The notes: generated by a model from the sequence alone, not told the origin. 64,000 nucleotides of DNA from Nitrospira sp. KM1 (GCF_011405515.1 NZ_AP022671.1:434001-498000), one strand, 5' to 3'. Counted from the first letter of the stretch, positions 1-9,132 are shown. Numbers and translations: made by a program.

Positions 1-78
1 CCTGTATTATATGAGTTAGTGCATCGCCGCTCGGCGGCGGACCAGGATTGACTATTTACTTACCGAAAGGGGATTCCC

Positions 79-873
79 GTGCGCGTCAAAGGACTCCGAG
101 AGCTCGCCGTATTCGTTTCTCTCGCGTCGCTGTTCAGTGTTGGGCAAACCTTTGCGTCCCAGGTGAACACGATTCCTGTTCAAATGCAGTACGACATGCC
201 TCCCAAGGGGGACGACGGGGCGGCTGTTACCGTTCCGCCCAATACGAATCCGCTCACTCCGGAAGAGATTCAGCGCGCAGAAGCTCTGCTGCCGCTCCTT
301 GAAGGGAAGCAGGAATTTTGGGCGATGGGAGAATTCGTCCATTTGGGAGAACACTCCGTACCCGTGCTCATCAAGGCGCTGTCCATGCCGAGCCCCCGCA
401 TTCGTTACAATGCCATCGAAACGATTTCGATGCTGAACGCACCCTCGGCGGTACCCGCGCTCGTGACGACGGCGAAAGAGGTGAATGAGATTCCGCGAGT
501 GCGCGAACATGCCCTGAGGGTGGCCATCCGGCTCGACCCCGCCAAGACGCCGGAGGCAATTCACGTGATGTCGAAGGATCCCAATTCGGCGATCCGCAAG
601 GCCGCGGCATTTCACTCCAGGTACGTACGGGACAAAGCCGTCGTTCCCACCCTTATCGAGATGATTCCCGATGAGGAACGATACGTGGCCATGTCGGCGG
701 TGCAATCGTTGTGGATCCTCACCCGACATGAAACGGAGTTCCATGATTGGGACATCTCGACCAAGGAAGACCGCCAGGCATGGGTGGCCGAGTGGACGGA
801 CTGGTGGAACACCCAGAAGGATTCGTTCGAGTTGCCCGAGCCGCGAAAGTCACGGCAGCAGCGCCAGGGCTAG
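79..873 (+). CDS. Exported HEAT-repeat protein
   Basis: The 264-residue product starts at a GTG preceded by a GAAAGGGG ribosome site. Residues 1-27 look like a Sec signal peptide (basic start, hydrophobic core, cleavage after a TFAS-type motif). The mature part has repeated helical units with Pro/Ala-rich turns, such as a segment near residues 95-180 reading LIKAL, RYNAIETI, AVPALV, RKAAAFH, which is the pattern of HEAT/PBS-lyase-like repeats. Such repeats are protein-binding scaffolds; no catalytic motif is visible. It most likely acts in the periplasm. No operon partner is evident, because peptide deformylase follows after a 95-bp gap. Confidence 0.7.
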   Translation: MRVKGLRELAVFVSLASLFSVGQTFASQVNTIPVQMQYDMPPKGDDGAAVTVPPNTNPLTPEEIQRAEALLPLLEGKQEFWAMGEFVHLGEHSVPVLIKALSMPSPRIRYNAIETISMLNAPSAVPALVTTAKEVNEIPRVREHALRVAIRLDPAKTPEAIHVMSKDPNSAIRKAAAFHSRYVRDKAVVPTLIEMIPDEERYVAMSAVQSLWILTRHETEFHDWDISTKEDRQAWVAEWTDWWNTQKDSFELPEPRKSRQQRQG

Positions 874-967
874 CCTCGTGCCTTGCAGCATGTAAAAAAT
901 CTGTGATATATCATGATGATAAATATGCGTACTTCAGTACAGTTTGAAAGGATATTTGGAACGAACC

Positions 968-1498
968 ATGGCTGTCCTTCCCATCGCCAAGCTCGGTAAT
1001 CCGATCCTCCGGCAACAAGCCACCCCGATCGATACCCGCGACATTCGGACCAAGGAATTTCAGCAGCTGATCGACGACATGTTCGAGACGATGCTGGACG
1101 AGCCAGGAATCGGCCTGGCGGCTCCGCAGATCTCGCGTTCCATCCAACTGGTCGTGATGGGCTGCGAGGGGGAGGGAGGATTTCCTCAGACGACCCTCAT
1201 CAATCCGAAGATCGTCTATTACGGCCCCCAGCAGGTTGAGAACTGGGAAGGGTGCCTGAGCGTCGACGGTCTGCGCGGCAAAGTCATCCGACCGTCCGTG
1301 ATCCGTGTGCAGGCGTTGAATCGGGACGGCCGTCCAGTCGATATCGAAGCCGACGCGTTGTACTCAGTCTGTATTCAGCATGAAATGGATCATCTCATCG
1401 GCAAATTGTTTGTCGACCGGATGACGGACATGTCCACTCTGACCCAGCTCCCTGAGTTCGAGAAGTATTGGCGAAAGGAACCGACCCCCGTCATTTAG
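968..1498 (+). CDS. def: Peptide deformylase
   Basis: The 176-residue product removes the N-formyl group from nascent proteins in the cytoplasm. All three family motifs are present: GIGLAAPQ from residue 47, EGCLS near residue 95 (the metal-binding Cys), and HEMDH from residue 138 (metal-binding His residues and catalytic Glu). The ATG at 968 was chosen over an in-frame TTG at 944, because homologues begin directly at the MAVLPI type of sequence. A purine-rich GAAAGGA lies upstream, although its spacing is long. The usual neighbour fmt is absent; an ABC exporter follows after 22 bp. Confidence 0.95.
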   Translation: MAVLPIAKLGNPILRQQATPIDTRDIRTKEFQQLIDDMFETMLDEPGIGLAAPQISRSIQLVVMGCEGEGGFPQTTLINPKIVYYGPQQVENWEGCLSVDGLRGKVIRPSVIRVQALNRDGRPVDIEADALYSVCIQHEMDHLIGKLFVDRMTDMSTLTQLPEFEKYWRKEPTPVI

Positions 1499-1520
1499 CC
1501 CCGCCTCACCGGAACGCTTT

Positions 1521-3245
1521 GTGAAAACGCTTCTTCGAGTGCTCCAATACTTGCGTCCGTACCGGCTTATGGTCGTCGGCACGTTTCTGTTTGCCAGCCT
1601 GACCACGGCCTTCGAACTGATTCCACCCTGGCTCATCAAAGTTGTCATCGACGACGTGATTCAAGGCGGCAAGATCCGATTGCTCACCTGGGTGTTCGTT
1701 GGATTGTGCGCCGCCTATGTCATGCGAAACATTTGCGGATCAATGCGGATCCGCCTGAACAACAGCCTCGAGCAGCAGGTGGTGCACGATCTGCACGTTC
1801 AAGTTTTTTCCACACTTCAGCGGCTCTCGATCAGCTTTTTCGAGAATCGCCCGACGGGCGAGATCATGTCGCGGGTCTTGAACGATACCGAGCATATGCA
1901 ACGCATTTTCGTCGATGGACTGGAAGAGATCATTACGGCCGGCCTGACACTGGTCGGCATCATGATTGCCCTGTTCTGGCTTAATTGGAAACTGGCACTC
2001 ATTGCTTTGCTGCCGATCCCGATCCTCGTGGTCGGAGCCGCCGCGTTTACCAAACGGATTCACGGACACTATCGGAATATCCGGAAGGGATCTGCGGAAC
2101 TGAACGCGCTGCTCCAGGACTGCCTGGCCGGTATCAGGGAAACGATGGGCTTCAACCGTCAGCCCTACGAAGAAAACCGGTTTGGAGCGAAAAGCGATCA
2201 ATGCCGTCGCGATACACTCAAAGCCATGTATCTTTGGTCATTCTATTCTCCGGGCATGATGCTGGTAGGGAGTCTCGGCGGGGCACTCGTGTTGTGGCAG
2301 GGTACGCAGGAGGTGCTGGCCCAGAGGCTCTCCGTCGGTGAGCTGGTCATGTTTATCTCCTATCTGGCATTGTTCTATGTCCCGATCAACCAGATCCATT
2401 CCGTCAACCACATGCTGCAACACGCATTGGCGGCAAGCGAGCGCGTATTCGAGATCATCGATATCGTGCCGGACGTCCGGGATCGTCCCGGTGCGATCGC
2501 GCCGGCCAACCGGCTCAGCGGCGACATCGCCTTCGATCATGTGCAATTTCATTATCGTGCCGATGCCCCGATCCTGACCGACGTGTCGATTCGAGTCCGT
2601 TCCGGGGAGCGCGTCGCGCTGGTCGGTCCGAGCGGCGCTGGGAAAAGCACCACGCTCAAGTTGCTCATGCGCTTCTACGATGTGACGGGAGGAGCCGTCA
2701 TGATCGACGGCCATGATGTACGAGATCTGCCGCTACGTTTCCTGCGGAGCCAGATCGGCCTTGTCCAGCAGGAGCCTTTTCTCTTCAACGGAACCGTACG
2801 GGAAAATATTCTGTACGGAGATTTATCCGCCGGGCAATCGGACGTAGAGGCGGCGGCCAAGGCCGCCCGCGCGCACGAGTTCATCCAGGCATTGCCGGAA
2901 GGCTACGACACGTGGATCGGAGAGCGTGGCGTCAAGCTGTCGGTCGGACAACGCCAGCGTATTTCGATCGCGAGGGTCCTGCTCAAAGACCCGCCGATCG
3001 TCATGTTCGACGAGGCCACCTCGAACATCGATACTGAAACGGAAGTCAAGATTCGGGAAGCACTGGATGAGTTGACCCGCGGCCGCACAACCGTCATTAT
3101 CGCCCACCGCCTCTCAACGATTCACGACGTGGACCGGATCATCGTCGTCAACCACGGACGGATCGTTGAAGACGGCACCCATGAGAGTCTCATGGCTCGG
3201 GGCGGAATCTATGCCGGCCTCTACGAAGCCCAGTTTCAGACATGA
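1521..3245 (+). CDS. msbA: ABC exporter, MsbA-like (fused membrane and ATPase domains)
   Basis: The 574-residue half-transporter has an N-terminal six-helix exporter domain (about residues 10-300) and a C-terminal ATPase. Walker A is GPSGAGKS, the signature is LSVGQRQR, Walker B is IVMFDEAT, and a switch His follows in IIAHRL. Homodimers of this class flip lipid A-core or other lipids across the inner membrane, but drug or peptide export cannot be excluded. The start is GTG. Its stop codon overlaps a possible ATG (ATGA), and a small Cys-containing protein follows directly, suggesting cotranscription. The symbol is by resemblance only. Confidence 0.85.
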   Translation: MKTLLRVLQYLRPYRLMVVGTFLFASLTTAFELIPPWLIKVVIDDVIQGGKIRLLTWVFVGLCAAYVMRNICGSMRIRLNNSLEQQVVHDLHVQVFSTLQRLSISFFENRPTGEIMSRVLNDTEHMQRIFVDGLEEIITAGLTLVGIMIALFWLNWKLALIALLPIPILVVGAAAFTKRIHGHYRNIRKGSAELNALLQDCLAGIRETMGFNRQPYEENRFGAKSDQCRRDTLKAMYLWSFYSPGMMLVGSLGGALVLWQGTQEVLAQRLSVGELVMFISYLALFYVPINQIHSVNHMLQHALAASERVFEIIDIVPDVRDRPGAIAPANRLSGDIAFDHVQFHYRADAPILTDVSIRVRSGERVALVGPSGAGKSTTLKLLMRFYDVTGGAVMIDGHDVRDLPLRFLRSQIGLVQQEPFLFNGTVRENILYGDLSAGQSDVEAAAKAARAHEFIQALPEGYDTWIGERGVKLSVGQRQRISIARVLLKDPPIVMFDEATSNIDTETEVKIREALDELTRGRTTVIIAHRLSTIHDVDRIIVVNHGRIVEDGTHESLMARGGIYAGLYEAQFQT

Positions 3246-3258
3246 GGATGAACGCGAC

Positions 3259-3453
3259 ATGGTCTTGATCTATGAGAGTGATCCCTTGGATAATGAGCAT
3301 GCTCGAGGAAAGTTTTACCATGTCTGCAAGGGCAGGGTGGAACGCACCGCCCTCGACATACCGCCGGCAGACCAACCTCATGAGTGTTCCGCGTGCGGGA
3401 TTGATCTGGAAGCTGAGGACTTTTTTGTGGCCATGCAAAAAGGATCGGTTTAA
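3259..3453 (+). CDS. Small Cys-containing protein, unknown function
   Basis: This 64-residue protein starts at an ATG with a GAGGA site about 9 bp upstream, inside the short gap after the ABC exporter. It has one clear CxxC (ECSACG) near the C-terminal half and another single Cys in HVCKGR, plus several His residues, so a partial zinc knuckle is possible. An in-frame upstream ATG at 3166 lies inside the exporter gene and is unlikely to be the start. No family was recognised. The next gene also encodes a small protein with CxxC pairs and begins 6 bp later. Confidence 0.6.
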   Translation: MVLIYESDPLDNEHARGKFYHVCKGRVERTALDIPPADQPHECSACGIDLEAEDFFVAMQKGSV

Positions 3454-3458
3454 GAACG

Positions 3459-3671
3459 ATGAGCGGCGGCAGCGCGGGGCGTAAAACGGTATCGGTAATG
3501 CGGGGGCTGATGATGCTCTGTGACAGCTGCCATAGCCAGGTGCTGCTCGAACAGCTCGTGGATCACAAGAATTTCGTCATGGATCACGAGGCGCTGTTCG
3601 ATACGATCTGCATGGGTTGCACGGACATCAATCGGCCGCTGATCGATGACATGCTGGGGAGCTCAGAGTAG
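3459..3671 (+). CDS. Small protein with two CxxC motifs, unknown function
   Basis: The 70-residue product holds CDSC and CMGC pairs about 30 residues apart, as expected for a small zinc ribbon or Fe-S site. An internal ATG at 3498 would shorten it to begin just before the first CxxC and remains a possible start. It lies 6 bp after another small Cys protein and likely shares its transcript with the upstream ABC exporter. Function is unknown. Confidence 0.55.
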   Translation: MSGGSAGRKTVSVMRGLMMLCDSCHSQVLLEQLVDHKNFVMDHEALFDTICMGCTDINRPLIDDMLGSSE

Positions 3672-3688
3672 CGGACGGCCCAGGCTGG

Positions 3689-4015
3689 TTATTTACAAGA
3701 CTTCCCGTCGAAATACATACAGGCCGATTCACCCGATTTCACCTTCCACGTCTTAATCAGCGGCGCTTGCCCGTCTCCTCTCATCTCCACGACGAAATCC
3801 ACGAGTCCGGATATCGGTAACTTCTCCAAATGCGGTTTTGCCGCCTCAGGAGCCTCGATGTAAAAGACCGATCCTAGCGTCGATATAAGAATGCGGGACG
3901 CATCCTTCTCGACCAGGATGACCGGGCTGTAAAAGCTCTTGTCTTCCGCATGGACGGGAAAAACACTGGACAACATGAAGAAGACAGCCAGCAATGCCGT
4001 AATGATATAGGACAT
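3689..4015 (-). CDS. Small exported protein, unknown function
   Basis: The 108-residue product begins with a clear Sec signal peptide (hydrophobic residues 3-20, cleavage after PVHA). The mature part is about 85 residues with two Cys near the C-terminus (CMYFDGKSC), which could form a disulfide. An AAGGAG site lies 8-9 bp before the ATG. It follows the JAMM peptidase gene on the same strand after about 95 bp but has no obvious link to sulfur transfer. No family was recognised. Confidence 0.65.
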   Translation of the reverse strand: MSYIITALLAVFFMLSSVFPVHAEDKSFYSPVILVEKDASRILISTLGSVFYIEAPEAAKPHLEKLPISGLVDFVVEMRGDGQAPLIKTWKVKSGESACMYFDGKSCK

Positions 4016-4109
4016 GACGATGACTCCTTCCTAGAGATGAACGGCCCATTATCGCACCCTTGATGAAAGGAAGGAAACTGAAAAACCGGCGGAGAGCAAC
4101 GGGGCCGGA

Positions 4110-4622
4110 TCACCCGGCAATGATGGATGCGAGGGACACGGAGCCTGCCCTGATCCAATACGCACGAATGTCCGGACGAGATTTTTCCATAAGGGATACC
4201 AAGAGGTATATCGGCAGTGTGAGGTTCAGTCGAGCCCAGTTGCCCTCCCAATCATTGGCGATCGTGATATCGGTAATGGATGGACGGGCGGGATCGTGGG
4301 GATGCGAATGATAGACGACCTGCAACGTCAGGCCGTTTTTCCGCATGTCCTTAACGGCTTGAAACATCTCCTGCGCATCCATAATGAACGCGACCTCCGC
4401 CCGTTCGGCAGGAGACAGCTTGGCCAGATGCCGGGTCTTGGCATCGTCGAAGGCTGCTGCATCGCTGGCGCCTTCAAGGCTGACGACGTTCTTGATTCGG
4501 TAGATGTGTGTCACGGTTTGGCCGTGACCGGCGAGAAAGCCGCAGCACTCATACGGATCGAGTTCTCTGGCATGAGCCACGAGTTCATCGAGAATGTGCT
4601 GTGGAATTGTCAGATCCGCCAC
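4110..4622 (-). CDS. JAMM/Mov34-family metallopeptidase (Mec-like)
   Basis: The 170-residue protein carries a full JAMM zinc site: Glu25 in PYECCGF, then His105 and His107 in HSHP, Ser115 and Asp118, matching E..HxHx7SxxD. In Mycobacterium, Mec cleaves cysteine from the CysO-cysteine adduct; in Wolinella a related enzyme (HcyD) trims the carrier HcyS. Here it is the last gene of an operon holding two ubiquitin-like carriers, two E1-like enzymes and PLP enzymes, so either role is possible. The start is GTG with AAAGG upstream. One of the two carriers has a residue after its Gly run, which favours a trimming role. Confidence 0.9.
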   Translation of the reverse strand: MADLTIPQHILDELVAHARELDPYECCGFLAGHGQTVTHIYRIKNVVSLEGASDAAAFDDAKTRHLAKLSPAERAEVAFIMDAQEMFQAVKDMRKNGLTLQVVYHSHPHDPARPSITDITIANDWEGNWARLNLTLPIYLLVSLMEKSRPDIRAYWIRAGSVSLASIIAG

Positions 4623-4713
4623 GATGCCTTTGAATTCGTTTCGCCCCGTGCACAGGATGGCGCCCGAGCCGGCGTGTACCTCTGCCGGCTGTTCACCATG
4701 TCAACCTGGTACA

Positions 4714-5517
4714 TCAAATGGTACAGGCGACCGTGTAGTCGCCTTTCAAGTCCTTGATGGTGGGATGAGGACCGCAGAGTCGGCACGCGGGATCTTTCGG
4801 CCGTCCGACTTTCCGGAATTTCATTTCCAGCGCGTCGTAGATGATCAGCCGATCGGCAATCGTTTCCCCAATTCCCAAAATTTCCTTGATCGCTTCCGAG
4901 GCCTGGAGAATGCCCATCGTTCCTGCCAGCACGCCAAGGACTCCGGCTTCCTGACAGTTGGGCACGAGACCGGCCGGAGGCGGTTCAGGATACAGGCAGC
5001 GATAGCAAGGGTACCCAGCATGGGGTTTGATCGTCGTCAGTTGGCCTTCGAATCTGAACATGCTGGCGGAGATCAACGTTTTCTTGGCGAAGAAACACGC
5101 GTCGTTGACCAGAAACCGGGTGGTGAAATTATCGGACCCATCGAGCACGATGTCAAAATCTCCGACCAAGGAAAGAATGTTGTCTGCATCGACCAACTGA
5201 TGATAGGCCCTCACTGTGACGTCGGGGTTGATGGCGTGTAGCGTTTTCCGGCCCGATTCGACCTTGGGCTGTCCCACCGTGGCGGTTGAGTGAAGAATCT
5301 GCCGCTGCAGATTGGAGAGATCCACGACGTCGTTATCGACCAAACCGATCGTCCCGATTCCCGCAGCAGCGAGATACAACGCTGCAGGAGAGCCGAGGCC
5401 GCCGGCCCCGATCAACAATACCTTCGCCTGGTTGAGCCTGAGTTGCCCCTTGCCGCCCACATCTTGAAGGATGATGTGCCTGCTGTACCGTTGTATTTGT
5501 TCGTCCGTCATTTCCAT
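4714..5517 (-). CDS. moeB: E1-like carrier-protein adenylyltransferase, copy 1 (MoeB/ThiF family)
   Basis: The 267-residue protein has the nucleotide-binding GAGGLGSPAALYLAAAG near residues 35-50, the DxDxVDLSNLQRQ region, a CYRC pair and a CRLCG pair that should hold zinc, as in MoeB and ThiF. It would adenylate the C-terminal Gly of a ThiS/MoaD-like carrier before sulfur transfer. There is no C-terminal rhodanese domain. It ends TVACTI with no extra domain. The ATG at 5517 was chosen over a TTG 9 bp upstream. A paralogue lies in the same operon; the nearest carrier is the MoaD/CysO-like protein. Confidence 0.9.
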   Translation of the reverse strand: MEMTDEQIQRYSRHIILQDVGGKGQLRLNQAKVLLIGAGGLGSPAALYLAAAGIGTIGLVDNDVVDLSNLQRQILHSTATVGQPKVESGRKTLHAINPDVTVRAYHQLVDADNILSLVGDFDIVLDGSDNFTTRFLVNDACFFAKKTLISASMFRFEGQLTTIKPHAGYPCYRCLYPEPPPAGLVPNCQEAGVLGVLAGTMGILQASEAIKEILGIGETIADRLIIYDALEMKFRKVGRPKDPACRLCGPHPTIKDLKGDYTVACTI

Positions 5518-5598
5518 CGTATTCAATCCAATCAGCTACCGTCCGGGCTGAGCCGGACCTATCTTGTTTCGTTCAGAGAAGGACCGAATACTGCCGCG

Positions 5599-5838
5599 TT
5601 ACTCCACAACGTTCAATTCAATCGGATCCACGACGACGCCTCGCTTCCGAAGACCGTCGATGGCACGCTCGATCTCGACCGTATCACCGGTCAGTTCGAG
5701 GTCCATCCACCCCGTGGTCTCTCTGACATCCGCGCGCCGGACGTTCGTCACGATCTTGTAGTCCTTGCCGAGCTCGTAAATCACCGGCTCTTTGATCTTA
5801 TCCTCCGGAAAGCGAATGTGAAAACGCATGTTGGGCAT
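5599..5838 (-). CDS. Stand-alone NIL-domain protein
   Basis: The 79-residue protein has the fold-typical pattern of a NIL domain: an RFHIRFP start strand, PVIYELGKDY, TGWMDLELTGD, then a helix (EIERAIDGLRKRGV) and a terminal strand. NIL domains occur at the C-terminus of MetN and in NIL-ferredoxins linked to homocysteine formation in methanogens and sulfate reducers. It has no Cys in this form. The ATG at 5838 follows the upstream carrier stop by 1 bp and has a GGGAGGG site. The setting suggests a role in methionine or cysteine supply, but this is inference. Confidence 0.8.
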   Translation of the reverse strand: MPNMRFHIRFPEDKIKEPVIYELGKDYKIVTNVRRADVRETTGWMDLELTGDTVEIERAIDGLRKRGVVVDPIELNVVE

Positions 5839-5839
5839 G

Positions 5840-6112
5840 TTACCCTCCCGCGATGGCGGGCACGATGGACACTTCATCCCCATCGCTGAGCGAAGTGTCT
5901 TTGCCCTTCAGGAAGCGAATGTCTTCCTCGTTGACATAGATGTTGACGAAACGCCGGAGTTCGCCGCTCTCATCGCATAAGCGGTCTTTGATCCCCGGAT
6001 GGGCTTGATTCAATGTATCGATCATCCCCGCGATCGTACCGGCTTGAGCCTCGACTTCCCCCTGTCCCTTCGTCAGAGGACGAAGCGGGGTCGGAATACG
6101 TACCTTAATCAT
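5840..6112 (-). CDS. MoaD/CysO-like sulfur carrier protein ending in Gly-Gly
   Basis: The 90-residue beta-grasp protein ends exactly in IAGG, the di-glycine tail that an E1-like enzyme adenylates and converts to a thiocarboxylate. Its form ([14 protein letters not shown] start, [24 protein letters not shown] end) resembles CysO of Mycobacterium. Its ATG overlaps the stop of the threonine-synthase-like gene (ATGA), pointing to coupled translation. Likely partners are the JAMM peptidase and one E1-like enzyme of the operon. A molybdopterin role is less likely, since no other moa gene is near. Confidence 0.9.
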   Translation of the reverse strand: MIKVRIPTPLRPLTKGQGEVEAQAGTIAGMIDTLNQAHPGIKDRLCDESGELRRFVNIYVNEEDIRFLKGKDTSLSDGDEVSIVPAIAGG

Positions 6113-7362
6113 GCGTCACCACCACCGTTTTTCCCCATCTTGAATGTTTTCTCGAATGCGACCAGGCTCGGTTGAATGCGAACCGGCCGGCCAACTGCAT
6201 CAATGACCGCTTCCTGCGTCTTCAGGCCGTTGCCCGTGATGTACGCCACCGTGACATCTGATTTCTTGATCGTGCCTTGCTTGACGAGCTTCTTCAACAC
6301 GCCGACGGTCACGCCTCCCGCCGTCTCGGCGAAAATCCCCTCCGTCTGCGCGAGCAGCTTGATCGCCTCGACCACTTCTTCATCGGACACCATATCCATC
6401 GCCCCCTGGCTCTCAGCAGTCGCCTTCAAAGCATAGTAGCCGTCGGCGGGGTTTCCAATCGCCAACGACTTGGCAATGGTCTTGGGTTTGACCGGCTTGA
6501 AAAAGTCGCGCCCGGCTTTGAACGCCGTGGAGATCGGGGAACAGCCTTCGGCTTGGGCGCCATTGATGCGCGTCCGTACCTCGTCAACCAATCCCAATGC
6601 CTTCATCTCATGCAAACCCTTCCAGATCTTCGTCAACAGCGAACCGGAGGCCATCGGAATGACGACCTGATCCGGCGTGCGCCAGCCCAACTGCTCGACC
6701 GTCTCGAAGGCAAGAGTTTTCGATCCTTCGGCGTAGTAGGGACGAATGTTGATGTTCACGAAAGCCCAGCCATGTTCCCCGGCGATTTCACTGCAGAGCC
6801 GGTTGACATCATCGTAATTTCCCTCGATCTCGACCACGTTCGGCTTGTAGATCAGATTGCCGAGAACCTTTGCCGCTTCGAGATCGCCGGGAATGAAGAC
6901 GTAGCACCGCATGCCGGCCGCAGAGGCATGGGCCGCGACCGAATTGGCCAGGTTGCCGGTCGACGCGCAGGCCACGGTTTCGAACCCCAGCTCGCGCGCA
7001 CGTGTCAACGCGACGGCGACGACGCGATCTTTGAACGACAGTGTCGGATGGTTGACCGTGTCGTTCTTGATATACAGCTCATCGAGCCCGAGATACGCCC
7101 CCAGATTCTTGGCACGGACGAGAGGCGTGAAACCGGCATGCGGGCCCAGAAAGCTCGGTCCTTCGACCGGAAGCAAATCGGCGTACCGCCACATGCTCCG
7201 TGGACCATTCTCGATCTTGCTCCGCGACACGGTTTTCTTGATCTCGTCGTAGTTGTATTTGACCTCGAGCGGGCCGAAACACATCTCGCAGACGTGAATC
7301 GCTTTCGTCGGATATTCTTTTCCGCACTCACGGCACACGAGCGCTTTCATCTTGGCCATCAT
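6109..7362 (-). CDS. thrC: Threonine synthase-like PLP enzyme
   Basis: The 417-residue protein begins with a zinc-ribbon-like CxxC..CxxC segment (CREC and CEMC) and continues with a fold-type II PLP core: LSFKDR holds the Schiff-base Lys, and CASTGN the phosphate-near loop. The family converts O-phosphohomoserine to threonine. In this operon, between two sulfur carriers, a thiol replacement on phosphohomoserine or phosphoserine is an alternative that sequence alone cannot decide. The C-terminus overlaps the carrier start. An ordinary housekeeping thrC remains the simplest reading, as the family is well conserved. Confidence 0.85.
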   Translation of the reverse strand: MMAKMKALVCRECGKEYPTKAIHVCEMCFGPLEVKYNYDEIKKTVSRSKIENGPRSMWRYADLLPVEGPSFLGPHAGFTPLVRAKNLGAYLGLDELYIKNDTVNHPTLSFKDRVVAVALTRARELGFETVACASTGNLANSVAAHASAAGMRCYVFIPGDLEAAKVLGNLIYKPNVVEIEGNYDDVNRLCSEIAGEHGWAFVNINIRPYYAEGSKTLAFETVEQLGWRTPDQVVIPMASGSLLTKIWKGLHEMKALGLVDEVRTRINGAQAEGCSPISTAFKAGRDFFKPVKPKTIAKSLAIGNPADGYYALKATAESQGAMDMVSDEEVVEAIKLLAQTEGIFAETAGGVTVGVLKKLVKQGTIKKSDVTVAYITGNGLKTQEAVIDAVGRPVRIQPSLVAFEKTFKMGKNGGGDA

Positions 7363-7386
7363 GACACCGCCTTCGAAAGTCTGTGG

Positions 7387-8199
7387 TTACGGTCGTACGG
7401 CACAGCCGGCAAACGGATCTCCGTCGTCGAATAGCTCGGTAATGGTCGGATGTTCACCGCACAAGGAACAGTTGGGATTGCGCTTTACGTTGATCTCTCT
7501 GAATTGAGTCTTCCTGGCGTCAAAGTCCAGCAGTCGATTAGTCAACAGTTGTCCGATTCCCAACACCAGTTTCAAGGCTTCTGTCGCCTGAATCGTCCCG
7601 ATGATCCCGGCCAGTACACCGATGACACCGGCTTCCTGGCAGGTGGCAACTAGTCCGGACGGTGGCGGTTTCTTGAACACGCAGCGGTAACAGGCTGATT
7701 TTTTCGGAATGATCGTCGTGATGCGGCCATCGAAACGGAGAATCCCGCCATGCACAAGCGGCTTATCTGCGAAATAACAGGCATCGTTGATCAGGAATTT
7801 CGCCGTAAAATTGTCTACTCCGTCGATCACGACATCATAGTCCTGGAATATCTTCAGTGCATTGCCGGCCGTCAGCCGTTCTTCATACATCGACACCGCT
7901 ACATCGGGATTCAGCGCCAGGATCTTTTCCTTTCCAGAAAGAACCTTGGGACGACCGACATCCGGCGTGTGGTGAAGAATTTGTCTCTGGAGGTTGGTCA
8001 AGTCCACGACATCGCTGTCGATCAAACCGATTCTTCCGACCCCGGCAGCGGCAAGATACAGCGCGGCCGGAGACCCGAGTCCTCCGGCTCCGACCAGGAG
8101 AATTTTTGCCTTGGCGATCTTCCTCTGACCCTTCCCACCAACTTCTGGCAAAAGAATGTGCCGGCTATACCGCGAGATTTGTTCTTCGGTGAATTCCAT
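7387..8199 (-). CDS. moeB: E1-like carrier-protein adenylyltransferase, copy 2 (MoeB/ThiF family)
   Basis: The 270-residue paralogue of the 4714-5517 product has the same layout: GAGGLGSPAALYLAAAG, SDVVDLTNLQRQ, CYRC and CSLCG zinc pairs. It differs mainly at the C-terminus, which ends GCAVRP. Its start lies 3 bp from the cysteine synthase stop, and the ThiS-like carrier is two genes upstream, so it may serve that carrier. No rhodanese domain is fused, so the sulfur donor must be another protein not in the window. Confidence 0.9.
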   Translation of the reverse strand: MEFTEEQISRYSRHILLPEVGGKGQRKIAKAKILLVGAGGLGSPAALYLAAAGVGRIGLIDSDVVDLTNLQRQILHHTPDVGRPKVLSGKEKILALNPDVAVSMYEERLTAGNALKIFQDYDVVIDGVDNFTAKFLINDACYFADKPLVHGGILRFDGRITTIIPKKSACYRCVFKKPPPSGLVATCQEAGVIGVLAGIIGTIQATEALKLVLGIGQLLTNRLLDFDARKTQFREINVKRNPNCSLCGEHPTITELFDDGDPFAGCAVRP

Positions 8200-8202
8200 G
8201 GT

Positions 8203-9132
8203 TCAGATATTGAAATATTTTTCGATGCTGATGTACCGCTCGCCCGTATCGCAGAGAATCGTCACGACATTCTTTCCCGGCCCGAGTTCATCCGCAATTT
8301 TTTGGGCGGCGAAGACGTTCGCCCCGGCCGAGATCCCGACCAGCAATCCTTCCCGTTTCGAGAGCTGTTTCGCGGTCTGGTACGCCTCATCATCCGTCAC
8401 GGTCATGACCCGGTCGAGAATCTTCTGGTTGAGCACCTTGGGAATAAACCCCGCGCCGATGCCCTGAATTTTATGCGGCCCGGGATTTCCGCCCGAAAGA
8501 ACCGGGGAACCTGCCGGCTCTACGGCGATCACTTTTATGTCTGGATTCTTCTCTTTAAAGACCTCTCCGCAGCCGGTGATCGTCCCGCCGGTTCCCACGG
8601 CAGCGACGAATGCATCGATCTTACCATTCAGCGCGTCCAAAATCTCCGGAGCCGTCGTCATGCGATGGGCGGCCGGATTGGCCGGATTCGAAAACTGATC
8701 GGGCATGAAGTATGACGGATTCTGTGCCAGCAAACTTTCCGCTTCCCGTATCGATCCTTTCATCCCTTCCCACGCCGGCGTCAATACGAGTTGTGCGCCG
8801 TATGACGACAACAGACTCGCCCGTTCCATGCTCATGCTCTCTGGCATGACGAGGATCAATTTATAGCCCCGGACGGCAGCCATCAGCGCAAGTCCGATAC
8901 CGGTATTGCCACTCGTCGGTTCGACGATCGTCCCTCCCGGTTTCAGTTTACCCTGGCGCTCTGCCTCATTGATCATGTTGAGGCAAATGCGATCTTTGAC
9001 ACTCCCACCGGGGTTGAAAAATTCCACTTTCCCGTAGATAGTGGCACTACCGGGCTTTGAAAGACGATTCAAGCGGATCAGCGGAGTGCGTCCGACAAGT
9101 TCGGTAATCTCTTTATGAAGCGCGGCGGTCAC
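8203..9132 (-). CDS. cysM: Cysteine synthase (O-acetylserine or O-phosphoserine sulfhydrylase)
   Basis: The 309-residue protein has the PLP Lys in GGSVKDR, the substrate loop TSGNTG, and the phosphate-binding GTGGTITG. It forms cysteine from an activated serine. In Mycobacterium, CysM takes sulfur from the CysO thiocarboxylate and uses O-phosphoserine; the carrier genes here suggest the same. The start is GTG and overlaps the carrier stop (GTGA); the G-rich end of the carrier gene doubles as its ribosome site. CysK and CysM cannot be separated firmly by eye. Confidence 0.9.
   Translation of the reverse strand: MTAALHKEITELVGRTPLIRLNRLSKPGSATIYGKVEFFNPGGSVKDRICLNMINEAERQGKLKPGGTIVEPTSGNTGIGLALMAAVRGYKLILVMPESMSMERASLLSSYGAQLVLTPAWEGMKGSIREAESLLAQNPSYFMPDQFSNPANPAAHRMTTAPEILDALNGKIDAFVAAVGTGGTITGCGEVFKEKNPDIKVIAVEPAGSPVLSGGNPGPHKIQGIGAGFIPKVLNQKILDRVMTVTDDEAYQTAKQLSKREGLLVGISAGANVFAAQKIADELGPGKNVVTILCDTGERYISIEKYFNI

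Noticed and set aside
5840-6112. Assignment of the carrier to molybdopterin synthesis (MoaD).
   Set aside because: No moaE, moaA or mogA gene is near; sulfur-transfer genes surround it.
6277-7434. A 385-residue frame antisense to the threonine-synthase-like gene.
   Set aside because: The opposite strand has clear PLP enzyme motifs; this frame has none.
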